Shown here: piece after piece, positions 16,790-25,177 of the stretch
How positions within the stretch are numbered: the stretch's first letter is position 1
Layout of the letters: each line of letters starts with the position of its first letter
Origin: Candidatus Melainabacteria bacterium
GTDB taxonomy: Bacteria; Cyanobacteriota; Vampirovibrionia; Obscuribacterales; Obscuribacteraceae
Direction: 5' to 3'
Assembly: GCA_016212515.1 (NCBI GenBank)
Contig: JACRFZ010000007.1
Coordinates: 1-64,000, forward strand
Length of the DNA stretch: 64,000 nucleotides
The notes under the pieces: model-generated
The model's database searches: none
Told to the model about the DNA's origin: nothing
What the model saw: only the letters and a program-made list of their open reading frames with translations
Position numbers and translations under genes: made by a program

Positions 16790-18079
16790 ATGTTGCAGGA
16801 TGCTTCACACGGAAAATTCTGCCATAGTTATGTAGGAGTTGCCTGTGATTTGTTGTCGGGAGCATTGCCTTTGTCTGGAAATGATCAACTGCCCCTGCCG
16901 TATGGTGCGCTGGCTTCCCATCCTCTCTCCGGCTGCGAGAAAGGGTCGCTTAAGGGGCTTACCTTTGCCGTCAAGGATGTCTTCGCCCTTGAGGGCCATG
17001 TGAACAGCTATGGCTGTCCTGACTGGAAGCTCAGCCATGAGACCTCTTCCTTCACCCAGTCCGCTGTGCTGAGGCTCCTGGAAGCTGGTGCCGACCTCAG
17101 ATATGTAGCCCTTACCGATGAGTTGGCTTTCAGTCTGGATGGAATTAATGCTCACTATGGCACGCCGCTCAATCCGGCCTGTCCCGAGCGCATCCCGGGT
17201 GGATCTTCCAGTGGCTCGGCTTCCCTGACTGCCGGTGGCTTCGTAGACTTTGCTCTCGGTACGGATACGGCAGGCTCTGTGAGGGTGCCGGCCTCCTATT
17301 GCGGACTCTATGGTCTGCGCCCTACCCATGGTTTGATCGGGCTCACGGGGGTTTTACCGCTTGGTCCGAGCTTCGATACTGTCGGTGTGCTGGCCTCTAC
17401 CTTGCCGGTTCTAGGTTCGGTGGCAGAGGTCTTGCTTGCTGCTTCTGTGAAATCCGATTGTGCTCATGCCGGTGGTGCCGCCTCTGCCAAATTATTTATT
17501 GAGGAGAGAGCGTTGGCTTACTTGCCGGCTTCGCTGCGCCCTGTTTTTGATGCGGAAATTGCACGAATGGCAAAAGCTTTTAAGGTGGTCGAGCGGGGCG
17601 AAGGCCCCTTTAATATGGCTGAATTGTCCGGGCACTTTGCCATAGTAAGAGGATATGAGGCCTGGTTGCAGCACCGCCAGTGGTATGAGACTGTGCATCC
17701 GCGCTTGTCGGAGGTGGTGCAAGAGCGGCTAATTAAATGCTCCCAGGTCAAGGAAGGCGATTATCTGGCCAGTCAGGCTTATCGCAAAGACTTGTGCTTA
17801 AGGCTGCAGCACTGGTTTTCCGATGGGCGCATTTTGGTTCTCCCGACTACCTGCGCGCCGGCACCGCTATTAGTGGCATCTTCGGAGCAATTGATGGAAA
17901 ACAGACTGAAGAATCTTGACCTGAATGCTCTTGCTTCCGTAGCCGGACTGCCCCAGTTAACATTGCCGCGCTTGCAGGTTTTAGCCGCTGACGGCAAGAC
18001 TGCACCGTTTGGTCTTTCACTTTTGGGGGGCGGCGGGCAAGATCTCAATTTGTTGGCCGTTGCCGCGGAACTTCCCTAG
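16790..18079 (+). CDS. Amidase-signature family enzyme (GatA-like)
   Basis: The 429-residue protein carries the Ser-cisSer-Lys triad of the amidase signature family: Lys62 in FAVKDVF, Ser139 in PGGSSSGSAS and nucleophile Ser163 in TDTAGSVRVPAS. It should hydrolyse a carboxamide and release ammonia. It is shorter than GatA and no gatC or gatB is adjacent, so a transamidosome role is unlikely. A small-molecule amidase is more likely, possibly linked to nitrogen or arginine metabolism since it is divergent from the arg operon. ATG 16790 lacks a clear ribosome-binding site; TTG codons near 16850 behind GGAG are an alternative. Confidence 0.85.
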   Translation: MLQDASHGKFCHSYVGVACDLLSGALPLSGNDQLPLPYGALASHPLSGCEKGSLKGLTFAVKDVFALEGHVNSYGCPDWKLSHETSSFTQSAVLRLLEAGADLRYVALTDELAFSLDGINAHYGTPLNPACPERIPGGSSSGSASLTAGGFVDFALGTDTAGSVRVPASYCGLYGLRPTHGLIGLTGVLPLGPSFDTVGVLASTLPVLGSVAEVLLAASVKSDCAHAGGAASAKLFIEERALAYLPASLRPVFDAEIARMAKAFKVVERGEGPFNMAELSGHFAIVRGYEAWLQHRQWYETVHPRLSEVVQERLIKCSQVKEGDYLASQAYRKDLCLRLQHWFSDGRILVLPTTCAPAPLLVASSEQLMENRLKNLDLNALASVAGLPQLTLPRLQVLAADGKTAPFGLSLLGGGGQDLNLLAVAAELP

Positions 18080-18127
18080 CTCTGCCGAGCGATGCTACCC
18101 CGAATTTACCAGAAATCTTCCGGAAGT

Positions 18128-19204
18128 CTACCAAGAATCTCCCCCACCGCTATCGCCGGAGCCGCCGGAGTCGGAACTTGAACTACTCGAATCGGAACTG
18201 CTCCAGGAGCTACTGCTGGAGTCGGAGCTACTCCAACTGTCGTAACTATCGTTGTAGTTATAGGGATCATTGTTGCTGTAGCTGTTGTAACCGCTGCCAA
18301 AGCCTGCTCTTCTGGTGCCGACCGGCTCTTCCTTGAAGCTCGTGCTCTGGCAGGTGCAGCCCTTGCGGCAGCCGCAGGAGCAGCTGCATACCGGACCACA
18401 GCGACAACTGCAATTGGACTGCGATTTCAAAAGGGCCGTGAGCACGAGCACGGCACCGACAATGCCTACGATCCATAGCACTACCTGCAAGTTGTGATCA
18501 GGCTTGGTGAGACTTTGCAGAAAACCTGGTTTCTCTTCTGTGGGTGCCGGTGTGACCACAGCGTTTGGCTGATTGGCTTGGGCCGGAATGGTTATATTTA
18601 GTGATACTACCTGGGCCGGCTGTAGATCGTGGGCCTTGAGGGTGTAGTTGCCGGTGGTGCCGCTGATGGTGACAGCAGCCAGGCTGTCTTGCCTGGTTAC
18701 CGCCAGCGACTTGCTCAGGGCGGCGCTGGCTCCCGTGATGTTTACGGTCATTGTCTTAATCGGCATATGCCAATTTTTGCCGTTGGGAGACCATTCGTAT
18801 GTGAGGGTGTCTCCTCCTCTTTTAGCCGGGTTTTTGATGATGTATTTGAGTTTGTATGTGTGTTTTCCGGAGATAAGCACCTTGGGATCGCCGAGCTTAA
18901 GTTGGACTGACCGGTTCAACTGGGAGACGACTTTGTGGCAGTTTGTGCCGGGCGGAGATTCGGCGGCCAGTAGCTCCAACTCGGCATTGTCCGAGGCAAA
19001 GTCGGTGGGTATTTTTCGCACCAGTCCGTGTCTCTGGTTTTTGCCGTAGTCAACAAGAATGTTTTCTTCCACCGTCAGGTTACCGGCGCTTCCTACCCTG
19101 GCGGTGACTGTGAAATCGCTCACTTCGTCGGCGCAGGCGGGACCTGCGGTTAAAACTGTGACAAGTACGGTAGAAATGAGTGCGGGTCTAAGAAAATGGC
19201 GCAT
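18128..19204 (-). CDS. DUF2207-like membrane protein with Cys cluster and Ser/Asp/Gly tail
   Basis: From ATG 19204 (AAAGGGG upstream) the product is 358 residues. It has a signal peptide (1-25, ending ACA), then an extracytoplasmic beta-rich domain of DUF2207 type (about 28-205). A Pro-rich linker and one transmembrane segment (about 240-259) follow. Right after the membrane lies a stretch with nine Cys in 21 residues (265-285, CSCRCGPVCSCSCGC). The tail is rich in Ser/Asp/Gly and ends GGGDSW, an ending common in DUF2207 proteins. The Cys cluster is unusual for the family and looks able to bind metal or to be heavily oxidised or lipidated. The neighbour is a metal transporter of the VIT1 family. 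Function of DUF2207 proteins is unknown to me. Confidence 0.75.
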   Translation of the reverse strand: MRHFLRPALISTVLVTVLTAGPACADEVSDFTVTARVGSAGNLTVEENILVDYGKNQRHGLVRKIPTDFASDNAELELLAAESPPGTNCHKVVSQLNRSVQLKLGDPKVLISGKHTYKLKYIIKNPAKRGGDTLTYEWSPNGKNWHMPIKTMTVNITGASAALSKSLAVTRQDSLAAVTISGTTGNYTLKAHDLQPAQVVSLNITIPAQANQPNAVVTPAPTEEKPGFLQSLTKPDHNLQVVLWIVGIVGAVLVLTALLKSQSNCSCRCGPVCSCSCGCRKGCTCQSTSFKEEPVGTRRAGFGSGYNSYSNNDPYNYNDSYDSWSSSDSSSSSWSSSDSSSSSSDSGGSGDSGGGDSW

Positions 19205-19386
19205 CGAGCATCCCCTTTGAGTGATCTCTTGGCAACTCCAGTATTGGTTCGGAACGGTTAAGGAGCGGTTATGGAAGCGCCCGTGCTGCTTCGGTTTAAG
19301 AATCATATAAGATTTTCTGAGAATTTGTTTATTTGGTAATTAGCTCCTGGTGAGGAAGACAAAGGCTCGCCCTGCCCTTACGCTAA

Positions 19387-20121
19387 GTGACTGACTCAAT
19401 AAAGGACCGGTGTATCTTGAAGAGACGACATGTAGAAGCTCATTTTATGGCAGGTCCCCTGGTTCGCGACGTGGTTATCGGCATGTCGGATGGTCTGACC
19501 GTTCCTTTTGCCCTTGCCGCTGGTCTGTCCGGTGCTGTTACTGCTACTGGTTTGATTATTACAGCCGGTCTGGCGGAAGTGGCTGCGGGAGCTATCGCCA
19601 TGGGCTTGGGCGGCTATCTGGCAGCGAGGGGGGAAGCAGAGCACTACGTGCAGGAGAAGCGGCGAGAGGAGCAGGAAGTAAAGGAAATTCCCTTTCAAGA
19701 AGTTCTGGAAGTGCGGCAGATATTCGCCACCTACGGAATCGACGAAAAGGCATTAAAGCCTATTGAAGATGCCTTTCAAGCCAATCCCGATAAGTGGGTG
19801 GATTTCATGATGCGCTTCGAACTCGATCTTGCCGAACCGGAACCTGGACGCGCCAGGCAGAGCGCCTTTACCATTGCCTTTGCTTATGCCCTGGGAGGCA
19901 TGATCCCGCTGGCGCCTTATTTCTTTATTGCAAGAGTGGGCGATGCTCTCATCATGTCGGTTGTCTTTACCCTATTGGCTCTTTTAGCTTTTGGTTTTGT
20001 CAAAGGTAAGTTCGTCGGTCTCAACCCCTGGCGCTCGGCACTACAGGCCCTGGTTGTGGGTGGTCTGGCTGCCGGTGTGGCCTTTGCCGTAGCTAAACTG
20101 GTGAACGGAGCCGGCGCCTGA
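19387..20121 (+). CDS. VIT1/CCC1-family Fe/Mn transporter
   Basis: The protein has RDVVIGMSDGLTVPFALAAG in the first transmembrane helix, typical of the vacuolar iron transporter/CCC1 family, and five hydrophobic segments. Helices about 24-85 and 155-240 flank a cytoplasmic acidic helical segment (about 88-145) rich in Glu that would bind metal. It should export Fe2+ or Mn2+ from the cytoplasm in exchange for protons. The frame begins at GTG 19387, but a TTG at 19417 has AAGGA ten bases upstream and may be the true start. It is divergent from the DUF2207-like gene and converges on the GNAT at 20123 with one base between. Confidence 0.88.
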   Translation: MTDSIKDRCILKRRHVEAHFMAGPLVRDVVIGMSDGLTVPFALAAGLSGAVTATGLIITAGLAEVAAGAIAMGLGGYLAARGEAEHYVQEKRREEQEVKEIPFQEVLEVRQIFATYGIDEKALKPIEDAFQANPDKWVDFMMRFELDLAEPEPGRARQSAFTIAFAYALGGMIPLAPYFFIARVGDALIMSVVFTLLALLAFGFVKGKFVGLNPWRSALQALVVGGLAAGVAFAVAKLVNGAGA

Positions 20122-20122
20122 C

Positions 20123-20653
20123 CTATTTAATTGCGGGAGCAAGGCAGGAGAGAAGAGCGACATCAATGTAGCGATCGTCCTGCCAGCGGTCTTGCTTCAA
20201 CTCTCCTTCCAGAACGTAGCCGGCCTTCTCAAACGACTTTCTGGCCCGGGGATTTGTATCCAGCACGTAGGCATAAATTTTGTGCAAGTTCATTCGCTTG
20301 AAAGCAAATTGGCTGAGCAGGCTGATTGCTTCCGTGCCCAGGCCCTTATTCTGTCCGTTTGCTTCGCCTATCAAGACGCGCAATTCTGCTTTTCTGTGCC
20401 GGGTGTCGATGTTCCAGAGCCAGACGTTGCCGATATGCACAGGCGCGATCTCGGCGGGCAAGGTTTCAACTGCAAAGAAGAGGCAATCTTGTCTTTCGAT
20501 TATGTTCTCGTACCAGCGCGAATGTTCGTGTTCCGAGACCGGCCTGGCGCGGTCTAGAAAACCGGCCAGATCTTCCCGGTTTACCCAGGTTCTCGTTTTT
20601 TCCAGATGGCGCTTCTCGAAGGCTGAAAGCCTCACTGCTTTTCCTGTAATCAT
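20123..20653 (-). CDS. GNAT acetyltransferase (RimJ/RimL-like)
   Basis: The 176-residue protein fits the GNAT fold: N-terminal LSAFEKRHLEKTRTWVN, acetyl-CoA loop with NGQNKGLGTEAI (about 99-110) and C-terminal ARKSFEKAGYVLEGELKQ. It would acetylate an amino group. RimJ/RimL-like enzymes of this shape also acetylate amino-sugar nucleotides (PseH type), and this genome makes such sugars, so a sugar substrate is possible. Its ATG overlaps the stop of the large membrane-protein gene by four bases, so the two are co-translated. Confidence 0.82.
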   Translation of the reverse strand: MITGKAVRLSAFEKRHLEKTRTWVNREDLAGFLDRARPVSEHEHSRWYENIIERQDCLFFAVETLPAEIAPVHIGNVWLWNIDTRHRKAELRVLIGEANGQNKGLGTEAISLLSQFAFKRMNLHKIYAYVLDTNPRARKSFEKAGYVLEGELKQDRWQDDRYIDVALLSCLAPAIK

Positions 20654-23052
20654 GGGCTAACCTGCTTGGAGTTGGATTCTGCTTCTGTCTTTCTAACCAG
20701 GCGAACTTTGCCTATTGTAAATTTACCGGTGTTTTGCAAATAAGTCGGAAGAATTTTTATGCCCGTGATTTTGGAGTTTGGCGGCTCTCCAAAGAGACGA
20801 ATCTCATAACTGTAGGTGTGCAGTTGCGAGTCTTTCAGTAAGGGAAGGATGGCTTGCGTCATTCTGTTGCCGTCCAGAATCAATTGAACACAGATGATTC
20901 GATAGCCGTCCTCGGCTGGTTTGGCGAATTCCAGGCAAATGTCTGAGAAATCTCCCAGTCTCGGGAAATTCATAACCGGTGCGGACTTGTCACCACAGTT
21001 GATATCAATTGCAGGCAGACCTGGTCCGGTTGCTTCATAGTCATTCAGTCCCTCAATGCTGCCGGGCAGAGCCTTCAGCCCGAACGGCCGCCAGATATCC
21101 GTTTGTGTGCTCTGGTAGAGCGTATCGTTTGGTCCGAATTTGGGAAAATAAGGCGACTTTTCCGTATTGCTCGGGACTGCCGGGCAACCCGGTCGGAGGG
21201 TGGGATTGACGCTGGTTTGCTTGTAGGCATCGGTGAAGGAGAGTTGCATAAGAGGGTGTTTGAAGACTGCCGCTCCTGTGCCGTTGCCACTTGCCGAGAA
21301 TACAAGACGCAGCAGTTTGTTTTGATATGGCCGCAAGTCGATTTTGACAGGACTGAAGCTCTCTGTCAGCCTCACTTCCTTGCATTCAATCGACTTTTCT
21401 GTATTTTGTTCGGGGCTGACAGAGAGGACTGTGATTTTTCCAGTCTTGTTACTGTTATTGCCGCTGCTGTTCTCGCCGGTAGGCAAAGCCAGAGCTGTTT
21501 CGAAGTAGGCGCTATTGAGATTCTCCGGCACATAGATTTCCCAACTGACGGAGCTTCCTGCCGGCAGGCAGAGATTCAAATGTTCGGGAGAGCGAAAATC
21601 CTGGCTTCGTTTTTCATCTCGATCATTGATCCAGGAAATGGTGGGACCGGCGCTGTTTTCCTTTACTTTCACCAGGGGCAGGAGGAAGTCTCCTTGCAGT
21701 TTCCAGGTCTGTTCGGGGGCAAAAATCGACCAGTGCCGTTTAAGTAGTGGGGCAGACATCTTTTTGACCTGATCGACGTCGCCTACTTCAGTGGCATAAA
21801 TGGCACTTTCGGAGAATGTCGGTGCAATCGCTTCGTGCCTCAGTACAGATGCGCCTACAGGGGCGTGCACGCGTCTGTAGAAGTCTTTGTCGCGATGTTC
21901 CAGGTTTGTCGACAGGTAAAGTATGCCGGTGAAAAGAAAAGGCAGGGCCGCAAGCATGGTATAGAGCTTTGAGCTTGGTTTGGAAAACATCAGCACGGCG
22001 GATGCGCCCAGAAGCCCGGTCCAGAATAGCACTGCAAACTGGCTGTACCAGGAACCGATATAGTCTCTGCCGACGCTGATTGCTGCTGCTCCGATCAGAC
22101 CATAGAGCAAGAGGCAGACCGGTGCGGCCAGGGATTTGAGGTTGATTTCTCGGCGCCGTTTCCAGAGGCAGAAGGAGATTATGGCCAGGAAGATGAAACC
22201 GACCAGGCATACTATTTCACTCTGCCGCATGGGGGCTGTGGAAATTCCGGTGTTGTTGGTAAAGGAGCGTCCCAGCACGTTGATGAAGATACGTGGTCTG
22301 ATGCCGAAATTACCTTCCAGTTTTGAGACTTTCATGCTCATTACCAGTGCCACGCTGAGCGTCACACCGAGAGCCAGGATGGCATAGTGCAACTTGCTTT
22401 TGATGGCGACAATGCGTGATGCCAGTGTATAGAGTCCCCAGGTGACAAGGGTTGGCAGTTTGCCGAAGCCGGCGCAGGCCATGCCGCCGCCGAATACCAG
22501 CGCTTTAGCCAGGACTGATTTTGCCTCCAGTTTGAGAATCGCCCAAAGCCCGAGAGCAAACCCGAAGAGACCAACCCCGGCAGATATGCAGGGATTGCCG
22601 AAGATGAGAGTGGAGGTGCAACAGGTGCCGAAGTTGAGGGCCAGTAAGGAGGAAAAGAAAAAGAGTTTAGTCCAGATGCTTTCTTCTTTCGGCATGCAGT
22701 CGGTGAAAAGCAGGCAGCGCAGGAAAATCAGAAAGGTGCCGAAATATAGCTCGACCTGGGCATTCCAGTTGGTCAGAGGGGCCAGCGATGCATGCACGAT
22801 GATGGATGGTGCCAGGCAGTGGGGACCGACCGAAGTGTCGGCGATGAAGTTTGCCCAGTTGTAACCGGGGCTCAATATCTTATCTACCGCCGGAACAATC
22901 AGTTCGTAGTCGTGGGTGAGGCAGTTGGAAGTGGCCGTGGCGATCAGGTAGCAGATATGACCGTAGGCGAGCAATCCTGGCAGGAGGACGGCTAGGGCCA
23001 CAAGGGCTCTGGAAAGTCCACTATTGGCGATAGTTTTACAATCGTTCATCAT
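20650..23052 (-). CDS. Large polytopic membrane protein with C-terminal ectodomain
   Basis: The 800-residue protein has about ten transmembrane segments in residues 12-400, then a C-terminal half of about 400 residues that looks soluble and beta-rich. The conserved acidic loop after the first helix (LTHDYELIVPAVDKILSPG) recalls the first outer loop of GT-C glycosyltransferases, which place the catalytic Asp there. A polyprenyl-phosphate-sugar transferase is therefore possible. No family can be named with certainty. It starts at tandem ATGs and is coupled to the GNAT downstream. The same architecture is seen in the two proteins at 55695 and 58318. Confidence 0.7.
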   Translation of the reverse strand: MMNDCKTIANSGLSRALVALAVLLPGLLAYGHICYLIATATSNCLTHDYELIVPAVDKILSPGYNWANFIADTSVGPHCLAPSIIVHASLAPLTNWNAQVELYFGTFLIFLRCLLFTDCMPKEESIWTKLFFFSSLLALNFGTCCTSTLIFGNPCISAGVGLFGFALGLWAILKLEAKSVLAKALVFGGGMACAGFGKLPTLVTWGLYTLASRIVAIKSKLHYAILALGVTLSVALVMSMKVSKLEGNFGIRPRIFINVLGRSFTNNTGISTAPMRQSEIVCLVGFIFLAIISFCLWKRRREINLKSLAAPVCLLLYGLIGAAAISVGRDYIGSWYSQFAVLFWTGLLGASAVLMFSKPSSKLYTMLAALPFLFTGILYLSTNLEHRDKDFYRRVHAPVGASVLRHEAIAPTFSESAIYATEVGDVDQVKKMSAPLLKRHWSIFAPEQTWKLQGDFLLPLVKVKENSAGPTISWINDRDEKRSQDFRSPEHLNLCLPAGSSVSWEIYVPENLNSAYFETALALPTGENSSGNNSNKTGKITVLSVSPEQNTEKSIECKEVRLTESFSPVKIDLRPYQNKLLRLVFSASGNGTGAAVFKHPLMQLSFTDAYKQTSVNPTLRPGCPAVPSNTEKSPYFPKFGPNDTLYQSTQTDIWRPFGLKALPGSIEGLNDYEATGPGLPAIDINCGDKSAPVMNFPRLGDFSDICLEFAKPAEDGYRIICVQLILDGNRMTQAILPLLKDSQLHTYSYEIRLFGEPPNSKITGIKILPTYLQNTGKFTIGKVRLVRKTEAESNSKQVSP

Positions 23053-23329
23053 CTTCTTCAGGCATGTCCAGCGCTGAAGTAGGCTCCAGAGACCGGGCGG
23101 AGGTCGATTCTAGCACAATGCCCGCCGATGAGTCTGAGCCGCTTGCACCGTACCCGGCGCCGCCGCTAAATAGATAAGATTTAGATAAGAACGGCTTTCT
23201 GAGAGGTTCCCATAGTAAGCTTTATTCTTTTGTTGGTAACGCTAGCGGGGATGGGTTCTGGATTCTGCTGCACTCTTTACTCAAGTTTCAAGCCTTGCAG
23301 GTGCTGACAGGAAGAGCGTCACTCTCGGA

Positions 23330-23992
23330 GTGCTTCAGCCGGGCTATTTGCCATGGCTTGGCTTTTTTGAGCAGCTCAGTACTTGCGATCTTTTCGTGAT
23401 TTATGACGATGTGCAGTTCGACAAGAACGGTTGGAGAAATCGCAATCGCATCAAGTCGCCAGCCGGACCCCATTGGCTGACTGTGCCGGTGCATGCCGGC
23501 ATAGATAAGAAAATTCTTGAAGTGACCATAGACAGCAAGCAGAACTGGGCTAAGAAGCACATTGGCAGCATCGAGCAGTTCTACAGAAAATGCGATTATC
23601 TTGATTATTACCTGCCTCGCCTGAAAGAGCTGTTGACCAGCGATTGGCAGTACCTAATCGATCTGGATATGCAACTGTTAATACAGATGAAGGAGTGGTT
23701 GGGCATTGGTACCAGCATAGTCAGATCTTCCGAACTGGGTGTCGATGGTGATCGCAATTTGCGTTTGCTCAATATGTGCAAGCACTTTAAGGCGACACGT
23801 TATTACAGTGGCAAGGCCGCCCAGTGTTATCTGGATGTGGAGTTGTTTGCCGCCAATCAGATTGAGGTAATCTGGCAAGAGTACGATCATCCCCAGTATC
23901 GACAGTTGCACGGAGAGTTTGTGCCGTACCTTTCGGCCTTGGATTTGCTTCTGAATTGCGGTCCGGACAGCAAGAAGTTTTTCGCCAAATAG
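23330..23992 (+). CDS. WbqC-family protein
   Basis: The protein matches the WbqC family from its first residues (QPGYLPWLGFFEQL, then FVIYDDVQFDKNGWRNRN and WLTVPV). Members sit in O-antigen and other glycan clusters, and their chemistry is not settled. The only usual start is GTG 23330. Family-like sequence continues upstream in frame (VTLGVLQPG, from about 23318) back to a TAG at 23243, with no ATG, GTG or TTG between. Either initiation uses GTG 23330 with a clipped N-terminus or an unusual codon is used. It is followed 38 bp later by the radical SAM gene. Confidence 0.85.
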   Translation: MLQPGYLPWLGFFEQLSTCDLFVIYDDVQFDKNGWRNRNRIKSPAGPHWLTVPVHAGIDKKILEVTIDSKQNWAKKHIGSIEQFYRKCDYLDYYLPRLKELLTSDWQYLIDLDMQLLIQMKEWLGIGTSIVRSSELGVDGDRNLRLLNMCKHFKATRYYSGKAAQCYLDVELFAANQIEVIWQEYDHPQYRQLHGEFVPYLSALDLLLNCGPDSKKFFAK

Positions 23993-24030
23993 AAGAGTAA
24001 CCAGCTAATAGAGGAGCTAAAAGTAGACTG

Positions 24031-25155
24031 ATGGAGCCAGCTGTGAACAGTCAATTCGGGCTAAGACGCGGAGCGGAAGAGTTTCCGCTCATGGTAGTGA
24101 TGTCCATTATCTATCCCTGCAATTTCGGCTGTCCGATGTGTCCTTACACGGACGGTAACTCCGACATTCGCAAGTTCTACCGGGAACATAAGGGCGAACT
24201 CTTCCCCGTCAAACTGTGGGAAAGTATTGCCGACGAGGCTGGACCTTACGGTGCCTGGATGCGCTGTACGGGCGGCGGAGAGCCCATGCTCCATCCCCAT
24301 ATGGTGGAGATGATCGAGTATGCCAAGGCCCGGGGCGCTCGCATCTGGATCAATACCAACGGCAGTATGTTCGGACCTCACAAGGTTCAAAGAGCCAAGC
24401 TTGAGCGTGTGATCAAAGCCGGTACCGACTTGATCGAGTTCTCCATGGACGCCGGTGATGCTCAAACCTATGCGGAATTGCGTCCGCCCCGGGGCGGGCT
24501 CGGCAGTAAGAGCGCTGAGTCCTGGTGGGAAGGGCAGGTCGATAACGTGAGAGCGGCCCTGGCCTTGCGTAAGGAATACAAGATTCCTACCCGCGTGGTT
24601 GTTTCCATCATCCGGCAGGAAGCCATCGAAGGTAAATTGCAGGAAGCCATCGACTTCTGGATCAAGGAAGTTGGTGTCGATGAAGTTATTACTCGCAAGT
24701 TTTTGAGTTGGGACGACAACACCGCAATTCCTCTCGGAAACGCACTGGATAAGCACCTTTATAAAGATCTTCCCAGCGAAAAAGAGCAGCCCTGTGTCTG
24801 GCCTTTCGAGCGTCTCAACGTAGACACTCTCGGGCGCATTTCCCTTTGTGGGCAGGATATCTCCTTCCGTACAAGCGAGCTGTTCCCCAATGCCAATGAT
24901 GTATCCATCAAGGAAATCTGGCAGGGTGAGACCTTTACCTGGTATCGCAAGAAGCACCTGGAAGGGCAGGGCAGTGAGTGTTTCCCTTGCCGTGGATGCT
25001 CCGCCTGGTTCGCCGGTGTACGTGACTGGGAGCATGGCTGGTTGAAGGTTCTGAAGACTTCCGGAGAACACTTGCGCAAAGTACTGTCGGAAGATCTCGG
25101 CGCGGAAGTGGAAATCTACACGCCGGAAGCGGCCCGGCTCATCTCCACCAAGTAA
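24031..25155 (+). CDS. Radical SAM enzyme with SPASM-like C-terminal Cys cluster
   Basis: The 374-residue enzyme has the cluster motif CNFGCPMC (Cys30, Cys34, Cys37), the SAM-binding GGGEP (81-85) and a C-terminal set Cys255, Cys273, Cys317, Cys320, Cys323. These can bind an auxiliary Fe-S cluster as in SPASM or twitch domains. It would start radical chemistry on a sugar, peptide or other small molecule. The neighbours (WbqC, asparagine-synthase-like protein, HTTM-like protein) point to a glycan or secondary-metabolite modification rather than a peptide. No short precursor-peptide gene was seen nearby. Substrate unknown. Confidence 0.88.
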   Translation: MEPAVNSQFGLRRGAEEFPLMVVMSIIYPCNFGCPMCPYTDGNSDIRKFYREHKGELFPVKLWESIADEAGPYGAWMRCTGGGEPMLHPHMVEMIEYAKARGARIWINTNGSMFGPHKVQRAKLERVIKAGTDLIEFSMDAGDAQTYAELRPPRGGLGSKSAESWWEGQVDNVRAALALRKEYKIPTRVVVSIIRQEAIEGKLQEAIDFWIKEVGVDEVITRKFLSWDDNTAIPLGNALDKHLYKDLPSEKEQPCVWPFERLNVDTLGRISLCGQDISFRTSELFPNANDVSIKEIWQGETFTWYRKKHLEGQGSECFPCRGCSAWFAGVRDWEHGWLKVLKTSGEHLRKVLSEDLGAEVEIYTPEAARLISTK

Positions 25156-25177
25156 AAGCGGCTGAGAGCGCCTGCTC

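Noticed and set aside
24061..25071. 336-codon open frame on the minus strand
   Set aside because: It lies fully antisense to the radical SAM gene, whose motifs are unambiguous. The product has no recognisable domain and reflects codon bias.
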